Source: Patescibacteria group bacterium (GTDB lineage: Bacteria; Patescibacteriota; Patescibacteriia; JAHIZJ01). From it: a DNA stretch of 38,354 nucleotides. The notes beneath the pieces are model-generated. The model had not been told where the DNA came from. It searched no databases and worked only from the letters and a program-made list of their open reading frames with translations. The stretch covers positions 1 to 38,354 of the forward strand of contig JAHIZJ010000028.1 in NCBI GenBank assembly GCA_018814765.1. Reading direction: 5' to 3'. The position numbers were made by a program, and so were the translations under genes. This document shows, piece after piece, positions 17,842-26,361 of the stretch (position 1 is the first letter of the stretch; the number at the start of each line of letters is the position of its first letter).

Positions 17842-18900
17842 ATGTCATTTTCAATCGGTATAGTTGGACTTCCAAATGTTGGAAAATCCACGTTATTTCA
17901 GGCCCTAACAAGAAAACAAGTAAATACTTCAAACCATCCATTTTGTACAATTGATCCAAATGTTGAAGTTGTGGCTGTGCCTGATAATAGGCTAAAGCAG
18001 CTGACCGAGATAGTCAAACCAAAAAAAATAATACCGACTACGGTTGAATTTTATGATATTGCCGGTTTGGTCAAGGGCGCTCATAAGGGCGAGGGGCTGG
18101 GTAACATGTTCTTGTCAAATATACGACGAGTTGATGCTATTGGACACATGATAAGGAACTTTGAATCAACCGATGTGACCCATATATCTGGAGCCATTGA
18201 TCCCATCTCCGACGCACTGGTGGTAAATTTAGAATTAATAATGTCTGACCTCTCCTTAGTTGACAAGCACCTGTCAGAGCTGAAAGTAGCAAGTGGTGAC
18301 ATAAAGGCTCGTAATATGGCTATTGTTTTAAAAAAGCTACAAGTAGCTTTTAAAAAAGGTGAACCGGCCAGTGATATTACATTTAGTGATGAGGAAAAAG
18401 CTATAGTTAATGATCTTGATCTGCTGACCTCCAAGCCAATGCTCTATATTGTGAACCAAGATGAAGACAAAACTCCGAGTCAAACAGCGGAGGGGCTAGA
18501 GCCAAGGGTGGCGCTATCTGCCAAGACAGAAGCAATATTAGCTACCCTATCAGACGAAGAACAGAAAAAGTATAAGGCAGACTTAAATATTGAAGGTGGT
18601 GGATTGGAAAAATTGATACATATGGCCTACAAGATTCTAGACCTGATTACATTTTATACGATTAAAAGCGATATTCTTCAAGCCAGAACTATACCCATGG
18701 GAACTACAGCACTAGAAGCAGCCGGTAGAATACACACTGACCTTCAAACCGGATTTATTAAGGCTGAGGTTATTTCTAGTGAAGACCTTATAGCAGCCGG
18801 CTCTGAAGCATCAGCCAGAGATAAAGGTCAGATCAGAGCAGAAGGCAAAGACTACGGGGTGAAGAATGGTGACGTAATCAATATTGTATCAAGAGTTTAA
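17842..18900 (+). CDS. ychF: redox-regulated ATPase YchF (Obg-like)
   Basis: GIVGLPNVGKSTLFQALT, NHPFCTIDPNVEVVAVPD, FYDIAGLVKGAHKGEGLGNMFLSNIR. Confidence 0.96.
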   Translation: MSFSIGIVGLPNVGKSTLFQALTRKQVNTSNHPFCTIDPNVEVVAVPDNRLKQLTEIVKPKKIIPTTVEFYDIAGLVKGAHKGEGLGNMFLSNIRRVDAIGHMIRNFESTDVTHISGAIDPISDALVVNLELIMSDLSLVDKHLSELKVASGDIKARNMAIVLKKLQVAFKKGEPASDITFSDEEKAIVNDLDLLTSKPMLYIVNQDEDKTPSQTAEGLEPRVALSAKTEAILATLSDEEQKKYKADLNIEGGGLEKLIHMAYKILDLITFYTIKSDILQARTIPMGTTALEAAGRIHTDLQTGFIKAEVISSEDLIAAGSEASARDKGQIRAEGKDYGVKNGDVINIVSRV

Positions 18901-18905
18901 GCTAT

Positions 18906-18934
18906 TTGACGTTGATAGAAAAAAATTCTATTAT
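18906..18934 (+). promoter_or_regulatory. sigma70-type promoter of the 18941-19250 transcription unit
   Basis: TTGACG, 17-nt spacer, TATTAT. Confidence 0.65.
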
Positions 18935-19029
18935 ATAAGTAGAACTGTATTAACAAGTTCGTTAACAAGGTCACTCTAGACAAGGTCATGGAGTGATTTT
19001 CTATTCATCACAACGAAAGGAGAGCGAGT

Positions 19030-19200
19030 ATGCGGAGGGATAGGCCGGTCAGGGTAACACAACGCATCTTGAGGAAAAGAAATCATTTTCGGGCTTTAGT
19101 CTATATTGATCCAGGGCTGGCCCGAATGCAGATAACGATCCTGACCTTATTGGCGCGTCCAACCAAGTTCCGCTTATCGAGATTTTGGGCAAAATGCTAA
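19030..19200 (+). CDS. possible 56-aa basic small protein (alternative to, or embedded in, the ncRNA)
   Basis: ATG 7 nt after AAAGGAG; MRRDRPVRVTQRILRKRNHFRALVYIDPGLARMQITILTLLARPTKFRLSRFWAKC*. Confidence 0.3.
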   Translation: MRRDRPVRVTQRILRKRNHFRALVYIDPGLARMQITILTLLARPTKFRLSRFWAKC

Positions 19201-19216
19201 CCGTTCCTTGTGTCAT

Positions 19217-19250
19217 GTAGTTGAGGCACCATGCTTCAACTACTTTTTTT
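19217..19250 (+). terminator. intrinsic terminator
   Basis: GTAGTTGA-ggcaccatgc-TTCAACTAC-TTTTTTT. Confidence 0.8.
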
Positions 19251-20426
19251 ATGAAAAACATAAATTTCTCTGGCAATGCCTTGGCCCGGTCGTTTGTAAA
19301 CAAGTGGCAGTTGGCCGACCCAGTTCGGATAGGAGGCCAATTCAAATCCAAGTTTTAGTATATTGTTGATAATATTTACACGATAATCCTTTCTCTTAGT
19401 AACATAACGCGGAAAAACTATAACAACGCGACCATCCTGCCTTAGGATTTTTTTAAAGACCTTAAAACTGTTAAGATACAATTTGTCCAAGTCTAAGAAT
19501 ATTTTATTTAGCTCGTTCGAACGTCTAGGAAGGTCGGTTGGCCCAAGATAGGGCTCTGTTACAATGGCGGTAACAGAATTGTGAGACATGTTTAACTGAC
19601 GCACATCACGATTAATAAGTCTAAGATTTTTTAATCCCAGGTTGAGGCTTTTGCGCATCCAGGCTAGGTTGCTTTTAGTGCTTTTAATTGCTTGTGGATT
19701 AATATCAGAGCCTATCAGATTAGTAATCCCCATTAACCAAGCTTCCTGTAAAATTGTTCCACCACCACAGAAAGGATCCATAATAGTGTCGCATGTTTTT
19801 AATTGAGCCAGATTGATCAGGATTTGTGCTAGTTTTGGTGGTAGCATCCCCTGTTTCATGTCACGAGTAGGTCGGCCAAAGTCTCTACTGCTGTAAGCTT
19901 GGTAGTCCTGTACTGCTAAGGTGTGTCCTAGATGAGCCTGCTTATCGTCAAATATCACTACAATCTCTCCACCTTTTTTAAGTAGACCATTGCGAGTGAC
20001 AACAACCGAAGAAAGAGGGTTTTCCTTGGAGCTGACCCAACGAGCGCTTTGACCGGCAGCTCTGTAGGAATTTTTTATATTCAAACCAATATCCTTAATC
20101 TGTTTAAAATTCAGACCTCCTTTTGTTGCATATGAACTGATACCGAAAACAACCCTTTTGTCATTTTTTAGCAGCTGTTGTAAGAATTCATGTTGTGGTA
20201 ATTTTTTAAGTACTTGATTACTACTGACAGTGGACAATATGTGTCCAATTTTAATAGTACCGCCTAGTTTATTCAGGATTTTACAATAATCGTAAGTATC
20301 GATTTTATTGGCAATTATTGAGGTGTCAGTTGGGGTGTTTATTCCTGACAAATGCTTGATTTGGCTAAATATTTCAGCTCTGCAAAGACCTGTATTATTA
20401 CCAATAATGAAGAATATTTTAGACAT
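19236..20426 (-). CDS. TrmG10/Trm11-like RNA methyltransferase (UPF0020 fold)
   Basis: DYQAYSSRDFGRPTRDMKQGMLPPKLAQILINLA, IMDPFCGGGTILQEAWLMGITNLIGSDINPQAI, motif IV-like TEPYLGP. Confidence 0.8.
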   Translation of the reverse strand: MSKIFFIIGNNTGLCRAEIFSQIKHLSGINTPTDTSIIANKIDTYDYCKILNKLGGTIKIGHILSTVSSNQVLKKLPQHEFLQQLLKNDKRVVFGISSYATKGGLNFKQIKDIGLNIKNSYRAAGQSARWVSSKENPLSSVVVTRNGLLKKGGEIVVIFDDKQAHLGHTLAVQDYQAYSSRDFGRPTRDMKQGMLPPKLAQILINLAQLKTCDTIMDPFCGGGTILQEAWLMGITNLIGSDINPQAIKSTKSNLAWMRKSLNLGLKNLRLINRDVRQLNMSHNSVTAIVTEPYLGPTDLPRRSNELNKIFLDLDKLYLNSFKVFKKILRQDGRVVIVFPRYVTKRKDYRVNIINNILKLGFELASYPNWVGQLPLVYKRPGQGIAREIYVFHKKSS

Positions 20427-20530
20427 AATCAGGGGTTGATAAAATAATATACCTATGTTATGGTGGGTAGGAGGATGTAGTCAAATAGACTAGATCTATT
20501 TTAACACTAATACGTAGCATAACCAATTTC

Positions 20531-20995
20531 ATGAACAAACCATACGAATTGCTTTACCTGATTCCAACGCAAATAAGCGATGAGGATCTAAAGAAAATTA
20601 CCGACAAAGTAGATCAACTTATTGAGTCTCATGATGGCACAATAATAAAGAGTGAGCTTTGGGGTAAGAAGAAGCTAGCCTATCCGATTAAACGAGTTAA
20701 GCAAGCACACTATTGGCTAGTAGAATTTGATGCACCCAGTTCAACGAATGAAAAGGTGACCCAGGGTATGAAATTAATAACTGAAATAATCAGATTTATA
20801 TTTGTGCATAGAGTTGACTATAAGGTTGAGAAAAAATCTGATCAATCAAACAGTAAGACAGAAAAACAGCCAGCCAAGAATATTCCAGCTGTTGTTGAGC
20901 CAGCAGCCAGTCCGTCAGTTACCACACCTAAAAAAGATAAAGTCAGCTTAGAAGATTTAGATCGAAAGCTTGATGAAATACTTGATGAAGAATAA
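20531..20995 (+). CDS. rpsF: 30S ribosomal protein S6
   Basis: MNKPYELLYLIPTQISDEDLKKI, KSELWGKKKLAYPIKRVKQAHYWLVEFDA; followed by ssb and rpsR. Confidence 0.92.
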   Translation: MNKPYELLYLIPTQISDEDLKKITDKVDQLIESHDGTIIKSELWGKKKLAYPIKRVKQAHYWLVEFDAPSSTNEKVTQGMKLITEIIRFIFVHRVDYKVEKKSDQSNSKTEKQPAKNIPAVVEPAASPSVTTPKKDKVSLEDLDRKLDEILDEE

Positions 20996-21023
20996 ATTTA
21001 TATAATTATTGAAAGAAAATATC

Positions 21024-21464
21024 ATGAATTTGAATAAAGCAATGATCCTGGGAAATCTTACACGAGAGCCTGAAACCAGGACTACTCCAAAGGGACAAGC
21101 TGTGAGTAATTTTGGTGTGGCCACTAATCGTGTTTGGCGTGATCAACAGTCAGGAGAGAAAAAGCAATCGGCTGAATATCATAATGTTGTTGCTTGGGGG
21201 AAATTAGCCGATATCTGCACTCAGTATTTGCACAAAGGAAGTAAGGTTTACATCGAAGGTCGCCTACAAACACGATCATGGGATGATCCATCAGGACAGA
21301 AAAAATATCGTACTGAAATAATTGCTGAAAACATGATAATGCTTGACCGTAAAGGTGACACGCCTGATGCGGGAACCCAAGCGACACAAGCAGATGCTAA
21401 TGAAAACAAACCCCCAGTAGCTACTCCGGACGAAGAAATTAGCGTAGAAGATATACCATTTTAA
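21024..21464 (+). CDS. ssb: single-stranded DNA-binding protein
   Basis: MNLNKAMILGNLTREPETRTTPKGQAVSNFGVATNR, acidic tail ending EEISVEDIPF. Confidence 0.95.
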   Translation: MNLNKAMILGNLTREPETRTTPKGQAVSNFGVATNRVWRDQQSGEKKQSAEYHNVVAWGKLADICTQYLHKGSKVYIEGRLQTRSWDDPSGQKKYRTEIIAENMIMLDRKGDTPDAGTQATQADANENKPPVATPDEEISVEDIPF

Positions 21465-21476
21465 GAGATAATAATT

Positions 21477-21698
21477 ATGCAAGAAAAAACCACAAAAGAT
21501 AAAAGTTGCTATTTATGCGCTCAGGGCATTATTGAAGTTGATTACAAAGACACTCAACTACTCCAGAGATTTACTTCATCGTATACAAAAATATTACCCA
21601 AAAAGAGACTTAATACTTGCGCTAAGCATCAAAGAAAGCTAACCACCGCTATCAAACGTGCACGACAAATGGCTCTCTTACCAACTACAGGAAGATAG
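21477..21698 (+). CDS. rpsR: 30S ribosomal protein S18
   Basis: CYLC motif, [48 protein letters not shown]. Confidence 0.93.
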   Translation: MQEKTTKDKSCYLCAQGIIEVDYKDTQLLQRFTSSYTKILPKKRLNTCAKHQRKLTTAIKRARQMALLPTTGR

Positions 21699-21699
21699 T

Positions 21700-22260
21700 A
21701 TGTTGGGAATGAATGACCTTTCCGTTGGAAAAGTATTTAAATACAATTCAGCGCCACATATCGTTATTAAGTCCGATCACCTTCAAATGGGCAGGGGGAG
21801 TGCTGTGGTACGAACAAAAATTAGAAATTTATTAGCCGGGCAGGTTCTTGAGGTAACGTTTAAACCGGGTGATAAAATAGAAGAAGCAGATCTTAGTCGT
21901 AGTCGAGCCACATATTTATATAGTGATGAGGCTAATCTGTATTTCATGGATAGCCAAAGCTATGAACAATTTACGATTCCTAAATCATTGGTTGGAGATA
22001 ACCAGTTTTTTATTTGCGAAAACAGTGACGTTGGTATATTTAGTTTTGAAGACAAGCCTGTCTCGGTCGAGTTACCTAAAAAGGTTGAGCTGAAAGTAGC
22101 TGAAACAGCACCCGGGATAAGAGGGAATACTGCACAAGGGAGCGTAATGAAGCCGGCTGTTTTGAGCACCGGTCTGAAAATAAATGTCCCTCTTTTTGTA
22201 AAAGACGGAGACACTGTACGGGTCAACACAGAAACACAACAATACGTAGAACGAGTTTAG
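21700..22260 (+). CDS. efp: translation elongation factor P
   Basis: DLSVGKVFKYNSAPHIVIKSDHLQMGRGSAVVRTKIRNLLAGQVLEVTFKPGDK; Met at 21700 preferred, since the track start overlaps rpsR. Confidence 0.93.
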   Translation: MLGMNDLSVGKVFKYNSAPHIVIKSDHLQMGRGSAVVRTKIRNLLAGQVLEVTFKPGDKIEEADLSRSRATYLYSDEANLYFMDSQSYEQFTIPKSLVGDNQFFICENSDVGIFSFEDKPVSVELPKKVELKVAETAPGIRGNTAQGSVMKPAVLSTGLKINVPLFVKDGDTVRVNTETQQYVERV

Positions 22261-22268
22261 TAATAATA

Positions 22269-22302
22269 AAAAAACGCTCCTAATAATAAGAGCGTTTTTT
22301 TA
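22269..22302. terminator. bidirectional terminator between efp and recA
   Basis: AAAAAAACGCTC-ctaataataa-GAGCGTTTTTTT. Confidence 0.85.
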
Positions 22303-22308
22303 TATAGT

Positions 22309-23313
22309 CTATTGAGGTACCGCAGATTGAATGGCTTTTCTAATTTCAGCCATTAGTTTGGGATCGCTTCTTAAGTTTTGTCGGGTAGCCTCGCGACCTA
22401 GGCCCAGCTTCTTATCCCCATAGGTATAAGAATTACCTGATTTTTTTATTACATCGTATTTAATTCCAGTATCTATCAAATCGCCGGCAATAGAAATGCC
22501 TTCATTATACATTATATCGAATTCAGTCCTTTTGAACGGTGCGGCCACTTTATTTTTAACAATTTTAACCTTAACTCGATTACCCACCACATCATCTAAT
22601 TTCTTTAGTTGAACCGATCGTCGAATTTCAATACGTTGGGATGAATAAAATTTAAGAGCATTACCGCCGGGGGTGGTTTCCGGATTACCAAACATGACAC
22701 CAATTTTCATTCTAATCTGGTTTATAAAGATGACCGATGTCTTTGTTTTGCTAACTATTCCGGCCAGCTTTCTTAGTGCCTGACTCATTAAACGTGCTTG
22801 AAGCCCTATGTGTCTATCACCCATTTCACCATCTATTTCTGCTTTTGGTGTAAGTGCGGCGACAGAGTCGATCACTATAACATCAACAGAGTTGGAACGT
22901 ACTAAGGTTTCAACTATCTCCAAAGCTTGCTCACCCGTGTCAGGCTGAGAAATAAGCAATTCATCTACATTGACACCAATCTTCTTTGCATAATCTGGAT
23001 CTAAAGCATGCTCCGCATCTACAAAGGCAGCAACACCTCCTGTTTTTTGTGCTTCAGATACAATGTGCTGTGCTAAGGTGGTTTTACCTGATGACTCCGG
23101 GCCGTAGATCTCTATAACTCTACCACGGGGAACGCCGCCTACTCCTAGAGCAATGTCGAGAGAAAGACAGCCTGTTGATATTGCTTCTACGTTCATCTTT
23201 TTTGCTTCACCTAGGCGCATGATTGCTCCATCGCCAAAACGTTCTTTGATTTGTTCTACAGCTGCTTGGGCACTCTTGACCTTTTTTTCTGTAGTTGATG
23301 ATTTTTTTGACAT
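22309..23313 (-). CDS. recA: recombinase RecA
   Basis: [89 protein letters not shown]. Confidence 0.98.
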   Translation of the reverse strand: MSKKSSTTEKKVKSAQAAVEQIKERFGDGAIMRLGEAKKMNVEAISTGCLSLDIALGVGGVPRGRVIEIYGPESSGKTTLAQHIVSEAQKTGGVAAFVDAEHALDPDYAKKIGVNVDELLISQPDTGEQALEIVETLVRSNSVDVIVIDSVAALTPKAEIDGEMGDRHIGLQARLMSQALRKLAGIVSKTKTSVIFINQIRMKIGVMFGNPETTPGGNALKFYSSQRIEIRRSVQLKKLDDVVGNRVKVKIVKNKVAAPFKRTEFDIMYNEGISIAGDLIDTGIKYDVIKKSGNSYTYGDKKLGLGREATRQNLRSDPKLMAEIRKAIQSAVPQ

Positions 23314-23385
23314 ATATTTCCTTTTATTACTCCTTGCCGCGCACTCCATTGATATTGGAATAACGTTTTTTATTATTATTAACGA

Positions 23386-24063
23386 TTATTGAACTAACAC
23401 TTTACGATAGATGGAAGTAGATCGGCCATGTTTTTTATTTGCCTCGACTTCAATTATGTTGATACCTTCTTGGAGGTTAACATACTCTTTAAAATTACCG
23501 TCATTATCACTGAATATCTCCTGTCCGTTAATTTTCAATTTTGACTCTTTCTCAACCAGACCAACAACTTCAATTGTATAATCGGAAGTAATGTAATTAT
23601 CCACTGGCTGATATACTATTAGGTCGGGGGGAGAGATCGAATTGTGGATAATAAAGCCAAAGTAGGAAAAGCATACCAAGATGGCTAGGGTAAGAAGTCC
23701 ACGGCGTAACATCTTTGGTGTAGCTAGGAAATTATAACGTGAAATAGAAATAGGTAGGCGGTCATGTTCTTTGGGGCGTGACTTCGTATTTTTAAGAAGT
23801 GCAATCTCTTTCTCGTATAATCCAAGCACAGAAACAGGATTGAGCTCTAGATAGTCTGCGTACCGTTTTAGATATTTTTTTATGTAAAGTTCACTGGGAA
23901 GCTGTGCGTATTCGCCTAATTCTAGGTATTCAAGGTAGGTTTCCTTAATGCCTGTTTCTTGTGCCACTGCTTTTAAGGTAATACCTGTCTCTTTACGAAC
24001 TTCTTTTAAGCGTTCGCCCAAGGTTTTTAGGCCGGCTATTTCCTTTTTTTTAAATGCTATCAT
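23386..24063 (-). CDS. RodZ-like protein: HTH (Xre-type) domain, TM segment, extracytoplasmic beta domain
   Basis: LGERLKEVRKETGITLKAVAQETGIKETYLEYLELGEYAQLPSELYIKKYLKRYADYL, TM, then Ig-like/glucodextranase_B-like C-terminus. Confidence 0.82.
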   Translation of the reverse strand: MIAFKKKEIAGLKTLGERLKEVRKETGITLKAVAQETGIKETYLEYLELGEYAQLPSELYIKKYLKRYADYLELNPVSVLGLYEKEIALLKNTKSRPKEHDRLPISISRYNFLATPKMLRRGLLTLAILVCFSYFGFIIHNSISPPDLIVYQPVDNYITSDYTIEVVGLVEKESKLKINGQEIFSDNDGNFKEYVNLQEGINIIEVEANKKHGRSTSIYRKVLVQ

Positions 24064-24069
24064 TATTAG

Positions 24070-26247
24070 TTATTCCTCGGTTTCTTCGTTTTCGTTGTCA
24101 GGTACATCGATATTATCATCAGGCTCCTCTATAAGAATATCTCGCGGTTTAGCGCCGTCACCTGGCCCAATTATACCTTCTTCTTCCAGTAAATCCAACA
24201 AACGAGCGGCTCGAGCATAACCAATTCTTAAGCGTCTTTGAAGCAAGGAGGCCGAAGCTTTATTAGCGCGCCAAACAACATCTTTGGCGCTGGAGAGGAG
24301 GTCATCATCACCCAAGTCTTCAAAGCCCGATGTTGATTGAGATGTCTGTTTTTCCGTAACCTCTTCAACGTATTGTGGTTCCGAATAATTTTTCAAGAAG
24401 TTAACAACCTTGTCTATTTCAGCTTCAGTTACTAATGCTCCTTGGATGCGCCGTGGCTTTGATAGTTCGGAAGAAGTAAAAAGCATATCACCACGACCCA
24501 ATAATTTTTCAGCTCCGGCGTAATCAAGTATTGTTCTTGAGTCCATAAGTGAAGCCACGCTAAAAGCAATGCGTGAAGTAATATTAGCTTTTATTAACCC
24601 AGTAATTACATCAACCGACGGTCTCTGGGTAGAAACAATTAAATGTATGCCCACTGCGCGTGCCATCTGTGCTAAACGTATTATTATGCCTTCAACCTCT
24701 TGAGCAACCTGCGACATTAGGTCGGCTAATTCATCAATAACTATAACAATATAGGGTAGCTTATTGACTAACACGCTGTTGTTATATTGTGCAATATTTT
24801 TTTTACCCGATTCAGACAAGAGGTGATAACGGCGATCCATTTCATTAACACACCACTTGAGAGAGTTAATCGTCTTATCAACCTCGGTGATAACAGGCGT
24901 TAAAAGATGAGGGATGTCACTATAGGAAATCAGTTCAACTTTCTTTGGATCAACCATTATGAATTTTAATTGTTCAGGACTATTCTGATAAAGAAAGCTG
25001 ATAATCAGAGAATGAATACATACGCTTTTTCCAGAGCCGGTAGCGCCGGCTATTAATAGATGAGGCATTGATTCAAGATTGGCTAAAACAACATTACCGG
25101 CTACATCTCGACCTAAGCCAAATGTTAAACCACCGATTTTCTTCTTAAAGTCTTTGCTGTCAATAATCCCACGTAGTCCAACGATGGCCACTTTTTGATT
25201 TGGTACTTCAATGCCTACGAGTGATTTACCCGGAATGGGTGCCTCGATGCGGATTGGATGAGCTGCCAAAGCCAGGGCCAGGTCATTACTTAGACCGGTT
25301 ATTTGAGATAACTTTACTCCCTCAGCTGGCCTGAATGTAAACTGTGTCACGGTTGGCCCTACTTTTACTTCACCCATTTCAACGTCAATGTTAAAATTTT
25401 CAAGAGTTTTACGAATTATTTCGGCATTACCGTCTATGTCTCCGCTAGTGGGGCGAATATTTTTATCATCTAATAAATTAATTGGGATATCAATTTTTTT
25501 CGATCTGGGTTTGACAGGTGGTTCCTGATCTTCTGTAGAATTTGGTTCTTCTTCGTCTGTCTCCTGTACCTCGGTTTGTTTGAATTCCGCTTCATCTTCA
25601 TCCTCTTCTTCGGGCTTATCCCCATCCTCTTTATTTTCATCATAAGAGGATCGACGAAGAAAACTGAACATAGAGGTCAGACCATCAAAGAAACCACTAA
25701 CCTCGGTTGGCTTTTTACTTAGTTGTCTTAGTGTGGTATTAAAGATTATTAGTATTGAAATCAAACAAAAAGCTACGATAACAACCAAGGATGCCCAAAA
25801 ACCCATAATTTTCTGAAAAGGGAAGCTTAACAGAAAACCAAGGTAACCTCCACCCCTTCCATCGACTATAGCTGAGGTAGCTTCGTCAAGTGGAATAAAT
25901 AAATGGAGAAAGCTGGAAAAGGTTATAACAAAAACCAATAAACCAACATAGTTAGTTGTTCTTAGAATAAATTTACTTGTGCGTATTAACATATATCCCC
26001 AACCCAGCAGAATAATCGGTACCAAATAACGCCCCCAGCCAAAGAGCTGTTTTATGCCGTCATTAACTAATCGTCCGACTGAACCCGCTAAACCAGACAA
26101 GCTTAAAATAGTCAGGACACACAGGGAAAACAAAATAATTACCCATATTTCCCGCTTGGTTTCTGGGGCAATAATGGGCTCCTGATCTAATTCATCTTGA
26201 TCTTCTGAGTCTGTATTGTGCCTTCTTTTATTATATTTTTTAGCCAT
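24070..26247 (-). CDS. ftsK: DNA translocase FtsK/SpoIIIE
   Basis: N-terminal TMs; PHLLIAGATGSGKSVCIHSLI, MVDPKKVELISYSDIPHLLTPVITE, IVIDELADLM; winged-helix gamma domain RLRIGYARAARLLDLLEEEGIIGPGDGAKPRDIL. Confidence 0.96.
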   Translation of the reverse strand: MAKKYNKRRHNTDSEDQDELDQEPIIAPETKREIWVIILFSLCVLTILSLSGLAGSVGRLVNDGIKQLFGWGRYLVPIILLGWGYMLIRTSKFILRTTNYVGLLVFVITFSSFLHLFIPLDEATSAIVDGRGGGYLGFLLSFPFQKIMGFWASLVVIVAFCLISILIIFNTTLRQLSKKPTEVSGFFDGLTSMFSFLRRSSYDENKEDGDKPEEEDEDEAEFKQTEVQETDEEEPNSTEDQEPPVKPRSKKIDIPINLLDDKNIRPTSGDIDGNAEIIRKTLENFNIDVEMGEVKVGPTVTQFTFRPAEGVKLSQITGLSNDLALALAAHPIRIEAPIPGKSLVGIEVPNQKVAIVGLRGIIDSKDFKKKIGGLTFGLGRDVAGNVVLANLESMPHLLIAGATGSGKSVCIHSLIISFLYQNSPEQLKFIMVDPKKVELISYSDIPHLLTPVITEVDKTINSLKWCVNEMDRRYHLLSESGKKNIAQYNNSVLVNKLPYIVIVIDELADLMSQVAQEVEGIIIRLAQMARAVGIHLIVSTQRPSVDVITGLIKANITSRIAFSVASLMDSRTILDYAGAEKLLGRGDMLFTSSELSKPRRIQGALVTEAEIDKVVNFLKNYSEPQYVEEVTEKQTSQSTSGFEDLGDDDLLSSAKDVVWRANKASASLLQRRLRIGYARAARLLDLLEEEGIIGPGDGAKPRDILIEEPDDNIDVPDNENEETEE

Positions 26248-26311
26248 TGTAGAAGTTATTGTAACACAGATTTTTAGCTTATGGCAACCCTATTATATCT
26301 TAAAATAGTAC

Positions 26312-26340
26312 AAAAAAGACCCATTAATACGGGCCTTTTT
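26312..26340 (-). terminator. intrinsic terminator of rpoBC
   Basis: Minus strand AAAAAGGCCC-gtattaat-GGGTCTTTTTT. Confidence 0.7.
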
Positions 26341-26361
26341 ATATATGGATGTTGTGTTTGA

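Larger units (their letters stand above)
18941..19250 (+). ncRNA. candidate structured non-coding RNA, family not recognised
   Basis: Own promoter and terminator; TCACTCTA/TGGAGTGA hairpin (18971-18996); nested complementary arms CGA-TA-GCGGAG/TTCCGC-TA-TCG (19025-19037 with 19168-19179), GGTCAGGGT/ATCCTGACC (19047-19055 with 19138-19146), CAttTTCGGGC/GCCCGAATG (19084-19094 with 19120-19128). Start and end are estimates. Confidence 0.5.

Noticed and set aside
18941-19250. Identification of the structured RNA as RNase P RNA, SRP RNA or tmRNA
   Set aside because: Contains GAGGAAA and GGTCAGG strings, but lacks the other conserved elements (RNase P ACAGAAA region, SRP GGAA-loop/AGCAG, tmRNA acceptor/T-loop ending CCA).
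19049-19351. 100-aa minus-strand ORF over the ncRNA candidate
   Set aside because: Overlaps the methyltransferase 3' end and the plus-strand terminator; sequence looks like random translation.
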